A stretch of 64,000 nt of DNA from JBFMAI01 sp040755725 (lineage in GTDB: Bacteria; Planctomycetota; Phycisphaerae; UBA1845; Fen-1342): NCBI GenBank assembly GCA_040755725.1, contig JBFMAI010000009.1, forward strand, positions 80,768-144,767, in the 5' to 3' direction. The notes beneath the pieces are model-generated. The model ran no database searches. It saw only the letters and a program-made list of their open reading frames with translations, and was not told where the DNA came from. Shown piece by piece: positions 60,571 through 64,000 of this stretch. Every line of letters begins with the position of its first letter. Within the stretch, counting starts at the first letter, position 1. Made by a program: the position numbers and the translations under genes.

Positions 60571-60708
60571 CCCGCTTGGCGGGGGGCGGACCTGTCCACG
60601 GGCCGCCCGGCGGGCAGAATGCAGCGTGCGCCGGCACTGGCGGCGAAGCCAAGGAACAGCCTCGCGGCCAGCGTGTGAATCAAGGTGTGGAGCAGTGGTC
60701 CGGGCATA
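60571..60708. other. Sequence after the enolase break
   Basis: 138 bases with no recognised gene between the enolase fragment and the YkgJ-type gene. It begins with a run of G and C (CCCCGCTTGGCGGGGGGCGG), a short hairpin that may mark the join. Confidence 0.5.
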
Positions 60709-61053
60709 TCAGCGGCAGTCCGGCGTCGCGTGGGGCTGTCCGGTGTGAAGCTGTCCGGTACGGGCCCGTGCCTGTTCGCAGTCGGGAGAACCGGCTTGCA
60801 GGGCGCGGCACAGCATCGGGCGACGGGCGTAGATGCGACAGCGGCAACGCTCCAGCGGCCCCTCCAGGGCCAGGCAGCGGTCCGTCTGGGGGTGTCGCTT
60901 CATGAACCGCACCGCCGGGCTGGCGGTCGGCTGGTACAGCGTGGTGAGCCGCACCAGTTCCGGGTCGCGCTCAAACGCGTCCGCCTCCGCGTCGGTCAGC
61001 AGGACATCGAGCCCCACGCAGCAGGCCCCGCAGGTCTGGCAATCGTAGCTCAT
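60709..61053 (-). CDS. YkgJ-type cysteine cluster protein
   Basis: 114 residues. YDCQTCGACCVGLDV is the CxxCxxCC block of the YkgJ family (zinc/iron-chelating domain), and RCRCRIYARRPMLCRAL is the matching second cysteine group. The product is probably a small metal-binding protein of unknown use. The ATG at 61051-61053 has a weak site upstream. The ACT-domain gene precedes it by 22 bp on the same strand. Confidence 0.78.
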   Translation of the reverse strand: MSYDCQTCGACCVGLDVLLTDAEADAFERDPELVRLTTLYQPTASPAVRFMKRHPQTDRCLALEGPLERCRCRIYARRPMLCRALQAGSPDCEQARARTGQLHTGQPHATPDCR

Positions 61054-61075
61054 GAGCCCACCACGGCGGCCCGCG

Positions 61076-61498
61076 TTACGCCAGCGTCTTGAGCAGCAGT
61101 TCGCGGGCCCGGTCGCCTTCGGCGTCGTTGTCAAACGCGATGTTCGTCACGCAGCGGTCGCCCAGGGCGGCAGCGGCGTACTCGCGGATGTTCAGGCCGG
61201 CCTCGGCCAGCGCCGTCGTGATCTTGGCGCCGAGGCCCGCGACATTCGGCCCTTCGATGCGGATCGTCTTCATCGTCGCCGACCGCATCAGGCCCGCCGT
61301 CTCCGCCGCGGTGATCTCCTCCAGCGTCCGCAGCGGGGCCACAAACAGCAGTCCGTGCCCCGCGTCAGTCCGACGGGCCAGGATCAACTCGAGGTTGAGC
61401 CCACCGTCGCGCAGGGCCCGCAGCTTCTCCGCCAGGGCATCGGCCCGATCCGGGATCGCGCCGACCCAGACGTGTTCCTTGGTGATGCGATACGTCAT
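61076..61498 (-). CDS. Tandem ACT-domain protein
   Basis: 140 residues. HVWVGAIPDRADALAEKLRA is the start of the first ACT domain and MKTIRIEGPNVAGLGAKITT the start of the second. No catalytic part is present. ACT pairs bind amino acids and control enzymes; this free-standing type is common in planctomycetes. ATG at 61496-61498. It probably shares an mRNA with the YkgJ gene. Confidence 0.82.
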   Translation of the reverse strand: MTYRITKEHVWVGAIPDRADALAEKLRALRDGGLNLELILARRTDAGHGLLFVAPLRTLEEITAAETAGLMRSATMKTIRIEGPNVAGLGAKITTALAEAGLNIREYAAAALGDRCVTNIAFDNDAEGDRARELLLKTLA

Positions 61499-61594
61499 GG
61501 CGTCTACTCCCCAGAAGGTGAACCGACGCCGGCGTTTCGGCCGACCGGACGCAAATGTAGCCGAAGGCCGTACGGCTGGCAATCGGGGCGGCGT

Positions 61595-61669
61595 GGGAGG
61601 GCGAGGCTGTCTCCCGCGGCGACCGTGCCGGCCTGCCGAGCCGCGGCTCGCCGGGAGGCTCGCCCTCCC
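61595..61669 (-). repeat. 75-bp inverted-repeat element (family 1), copy E
   Basis: Opposite orientation to copies A-D: GGGAGGGCGAG ... CTCGCCCTCCC. On the minus strand it agrees with copies A and D through the first 45 bp. It lies in the 294-bp gap between the ACT gene and the PilZ-HDOD gene. Confidence 0.9.
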
Positions 61670-61792
61670 TAGATGCGCCCGCCGAATCGCGGACGACGGT
61701 CAGGTTTGCCCGTCGCCCTGACGACTGTTCCTGGTGTGCGGCCGTCGGTGTGCTGGGGCCGTTTTCCGCGACGGCCGCGTCCCCCGGGGCGG

Positions 61793-63316
61793 TCAGGCAA
61801 GATCGCCCATGCGTTCCGCGACGACAGCCGGCAACGCGGCGAGCCAGGTGTGCCACTCCGGTTCGTTGCCGATCCCCAGGGCCACGACGCACGGCACGCG
61901 GAAGAAGTCGTACGGTACATAAGGTGCGTATTCGAGCAGGGCGCACACGACGTCGGTGAATTGCACCAAACCCCGGTACCGGGCCAACTCATCGCCCGGG
62001 TCGGGCGCGGCGTGGTGGCCGCCGCACAGCTCCGGCAGCGGCGACTGGAACTGCCAGGCGGTGGCCAGGGCGCGGCCGAGGGGCTCGTGCCATTCGGCAC
62101 ACAGCCGGTCCATGGTCTCGGGGCCCAGACGTGGATCGTACGACTCACGGTAGAGCTGCGCGATCCGCAACGCGGCCAGTACGCCAAGGTCGTGCAGCAA
62201 CCCGATCAGCGCGGCTTCGTCCGCGGGCAGTCCGAAGTGCCGGGCGGCCACGTGCATCACCGCCGCGGCCGCGGCCGACGTGTGCCAGATTTGCAGGGCC
62301 CGCTGCGGGTCAAGCCCGGTCGCCTCGAGGGTGACCCGCTTGGCGGCGGCCGCCGCCACCACGGCCAGGACCTTCCGTCGCCCGAGCCGGGCCAGCGCCT
62401 CGGGCAGGCGCGTGATGCGGTCGATGGGCGCGGACTCGGCCGAGTTCGCTCGGCGGAGGATGCTGGCCGTGAGGGCCGCGTCCGCCTCGAGCACGGCGGC
62501 CAGACGGTTGAAGTCCACGTCCTCGCTCTGCGCCATCACCAGAGCACGCTGGACCACTTGTGGGAGCATGGGTAGGTGCAGCTCCGCATGGCGGATGACC
62601 CGCTCGACGAACTCGATCAGGTCGCGGCTGAGCGGCGCTGCGGCGGCCGGGGCGGACACCTCCAACACGGGCGTGCCGCGCGGGACCCACCAGGGCTCTG
62701 ATGACGGAACGCTGCACCCTGTCCGCGGAACCGCCTCGGCGGGTTGCTCCGGGGAGCTCACTGGTGCGGCGCCGACTGGAGCCGGTGCGGGTGACGGCGG
62801 TGCGGTCGGCGCCGGACTGGGAGAGGCCGCGTCCACGACGGGAGCGGGGCCGGCCGCAGGCGGGGACGCAAGCGGCGCCGGTGGCGCCTCACTGTCGGCC
62901 GCCGTAGCCGTCGGAGTCGGCTTGGCCTCGGCTTCGCTGAGCAGAAACTCGACCCCGACCCGGAAGTGCGCGTTGTCGGCAGTGAGCGCGTTATGAACGA
63001 CACGGGCCGGTACCCCGATCGTGCCGCCTGGGTCGCGCAGCCGCACGGGAGCGCCCACGGGCAGGGGCGTGCGCAAGAGCAACCCCGCCCCGGCCGCGCT
63101 GATGTCCACCGTCTCGCCCCGCAGCAACTTTCCGTTCACTTCGATGATGAGTTCTCGGCCAAGAAACCACCGACGGTGGCGCCGCTTGCCCGAGGCGCCC
63201 GGCGGCGTGCGTCCGAGCCGCGCAATCCCAAGCCATCCCGCGATTACGTCGAGGCAGGACCGCGGGGCACACCGCGCCTTGCTCGGCGACAACAACCGCG
63301 ACAGGAAACCGAGCAT
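61793..63316 (-). CDS. PilZ-HDOD signalling protein
   Basis: 507 residues. A PilZ domain (about 45-130) has basic residues KRRHRRWFLGRELIIEV and DISAAGAGLLLR, the c-di-GMP-binding parts. After a Pro/Ala linker (135-225) an HDOD domain follows (about 240-490): LPMLPQVVQRALVMAQSEDV, LRRANSAESAPIDRI, IGLLHDLGVLAAL, and LCGGHHAAPDPG. The plan links c-di-GMP with HDOD output, as in motility or stress control. The start is the ATG at 63314-63316, with LSRLLSP following. A small gene lies upstream on the same strand. Confidence 0.82.
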   Translation of the reverse strand: MLGFLSRLLSPSKARCAPRSCLDVIAGWLGIARLGRTPPGASGKRRHRRWFLGRELIIEVNGKLLRGETVDISAAGAGLLLRTPLPVGAPVRLRDPGGTIGVPARVVHNALTADNAHFRVGVEFLLSEAEAKPTPTATAADSEAPPAPLASPPAAGPAPVVDAASPSPAPTAPPSPAPAPVGAAPVSSPEQPAEAVPRTGCSVPSSEPWWVPRGTPVLEVSAPAAAAPLSRDLIEFVERVIRHAELHLPMLPQVVQRALVMAQSEDVDFNRLAAVLEADAALTASILRRANSAESAPIDRITRLPEALARLGRRKVLAVVAAAAAKRVTLEATGLDPQRALQIWHTSAAAAAVMHVAARHFGLPADEAALIGLLHDLGVLAALRIAQLYRESYDPRLGPETMDRLCAEWHEPLGRALATAWQFQSPLPELCGGHHAAPDPGDELARYRGLVQFTDVVCALLEYAPYVPYDFFRVPCVVALGIGNEPEWHTWLAALPAVVAERMGDLA

Positions 63317-63331
63317 GACGGGGCCCCCTGG

Positions 63332-63529
63332 TCAGTCGCGCGCGGGAGTCTTGCCCTGCGCGCGGGCCTTGGTGTCGGGACTTGGCAACGGTCCCGTGCC
63401 GCCCGGTCCTGCCGGTTCGGCCTCGGCACCGGCAGGCGCTTGGTGCTGCGGCCTTTCCAGCAGGTCGGACGTCGCCTTCATCCAGCGTCGCGTCCGCATC
63501 CGGTCGGTCCAGCGAGGCTTGGGTAACAT
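63332..63529 (-). CDS. Small hypothetical protein
   Basis: 65 residues (MLPKPRWTDRMRTRRWMKAT, then a Pro/Ala-rich tail). No family is recognised. It lies 15 bp upstream of the PilZ-HDOD gene on the same strand with only a weak ribosome site (AGGGA). It could be a short leader gene or chance. Confidence 0.35.
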   Translation of the reverse strand: MLPKPRWTDRMRTRRWMKATSDLLERPQHQAPAGAEAEPAGPGGTGPLPSPDTKARAQGKTPARD

Positions 63530-63775
63530 GGCCGTCCCTGCGGGGTAAATCGGCCAACGGGGCCGGGCTCGACATTATGGCGCGCGCACGTTGGCCCCCC
63601 GGCGCAAAGTCTGCGCCCCTGGGTCGGACTATGGCCCGTGTGCCCCCGGCCAAGGGCCGGCGCGGGGCGGCCGGTACGGAGCCCGACCGGTGCGTCGCGG
63701 CCTGCGGGTCCATCTGGAACGCGCGTCCGCTTCGGGATACGCTCGCCGGCGGAACACCGCTCAAGGAGGTTCCCC

Positions 63776-64000
63776 GTGGCCAAGGCCGCTCAGAAGAAGA
63801 AGCTGACGACGAAGCGCAAGCCCGCCGCCGACCCCCGCCGCCGGCGGCCGCACGAGACGTACGACGAACGCCGGGCTCGCGCGCGGCGGCTGCTGGAGCG
63901 GCTGCGGGCCGCGTACCCCGCCGCCACGTGCGCGCTGCACCATGACAGCGCCTACACTTTGCTCGTGGCGACGATCCTCTCCGCGCAATGCACCGACGAG
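63776..64000 (+). CDS. nth: Endonuclease III (Nth), N-terminal part
   Basis: The window ends inside this gene, so only 75 codons are seen. GTG at 63776-63778 follows AAGGAGGT by 5 nt. A basic tail (AKAAQKKKLTTKRKPAADPR) is followed by ARARRLLERLRAAYP and AYTLLVATILSAQCTDE, the start of the HhH-GPD fold of Nth with its substrate-base pocket sequence. The enzyme removes oxidised pyrimidines and cleaves the strand. The catalytic Lys and Asp and the Fe-S cluster lie beyond the edge. Confidence 0.85.
   Translation, partial: MAKAAQKKKLTTKRKPAADPRRRRPHETYDERRARARRLLERLRAAYPAATCALHHDSAYTLLVATILSAQCTDE

Noticed and set aside
60513..60707. A minus-strand frame MPGPLLHTLIHTLAARLFLG over the enolase break
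   Set aside because: Hydrophobic but short, overlaps the enolase fragment, no ribosome site or family match.

Overview
The window is GC-rich and gene-dense. It looks like a draft or metagenome-derived contig of a planctomycete, probably a Phycisphaerae-type lineage. Three things point there: a 'FTLIELLVVVAIL' pseudopilin ending in a planctomycete-style FDGHVE block, a secreted protein with two dockerin-like 'D-x-N-x-D-G ... FGDINPFV' repeats, and many small thioredoxin, FHA, HDOD and zinc-ribbon/HEAT proteins. Intrinsic terminators are few. A run of ten Ns at 38782-38791 marks an assembly join. The taxon is inferred from these signatures only.

Layout. 1-1166 is the end of a beta-propeller protein. 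1685-6194 (minus) is a compact ArsR-controlled metalloid/thiol-redox operon: repressor, membrane permease, DGC zinc-binding protein, small thioredoxin, ArsF-like lipoprotein, membrane-anchored thioredoxin and CcdA-like electron carrier. 6423-9170 has an NhaD-type Na+/H+ antiporter and, divergently, a CaCA exchanger. 9301-12775 (minus) encodes a redoxin, a thioredoxin lipoprotein and an unusually large GreA-type elongation factor. 12884-15470 holds a GNAT enzyme and dnaA behind a good promoter. 15866-27911 has an FHA-GAF-PP2C phosphatase, a DUF192 lipoprotein, truB, a pseudopilin locus, the dockerin-type secreted protein, a glutaryl-CoA-dehydrogenase-like enzyme, a zinc-ribbon membrane protein and a rhomboid protease.

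28041-38733 is mostly motility and export: motA-motB, an HlyD/ABC-ATPase/ABC-permease efflux operon with ATGA overlaps, then cheA-cheW-cheD-HDOD-cheY. The CheA carries two motifs that match the c-di-GMP-binding MshEN consensus. After the assembly gap come a winged-helix basic protein, tyrS, a family 2 glycosyltransferase, a 32-residue membrane peptide, metG, two lipoproteins (one with a long Asn-Asp-Pro repeat), membrane proteins, a PAP2 enzyme, cysS, nadA, a VanZ-like protein and an orphan ParA.

55045-64000 has a DUF3553-like protein, a double-FHA coiled-coil protein, tRNA-Val(GAC) with C instead of U at position 33, and then a decaying segment: a gene-poor stretch ending in a strong terminator, a TPR protein, a frameshifted phosphoesterase, a zinc-ribbon HEAT protein and the first third of an enolase gene. 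It ends with a YkgJ-type protein, a tandem ACT protein, a PilZ-HDOD regulator and the start of nth.

Four families of short GC-rich palindromic repeats lie between the genes. The most abundant is a 75-bp element with perfect or near-perfect terminal inverted repeats: five full and two partial copies, nearly all intergenic. One family has entered the 3' end of the ParA reading frame.
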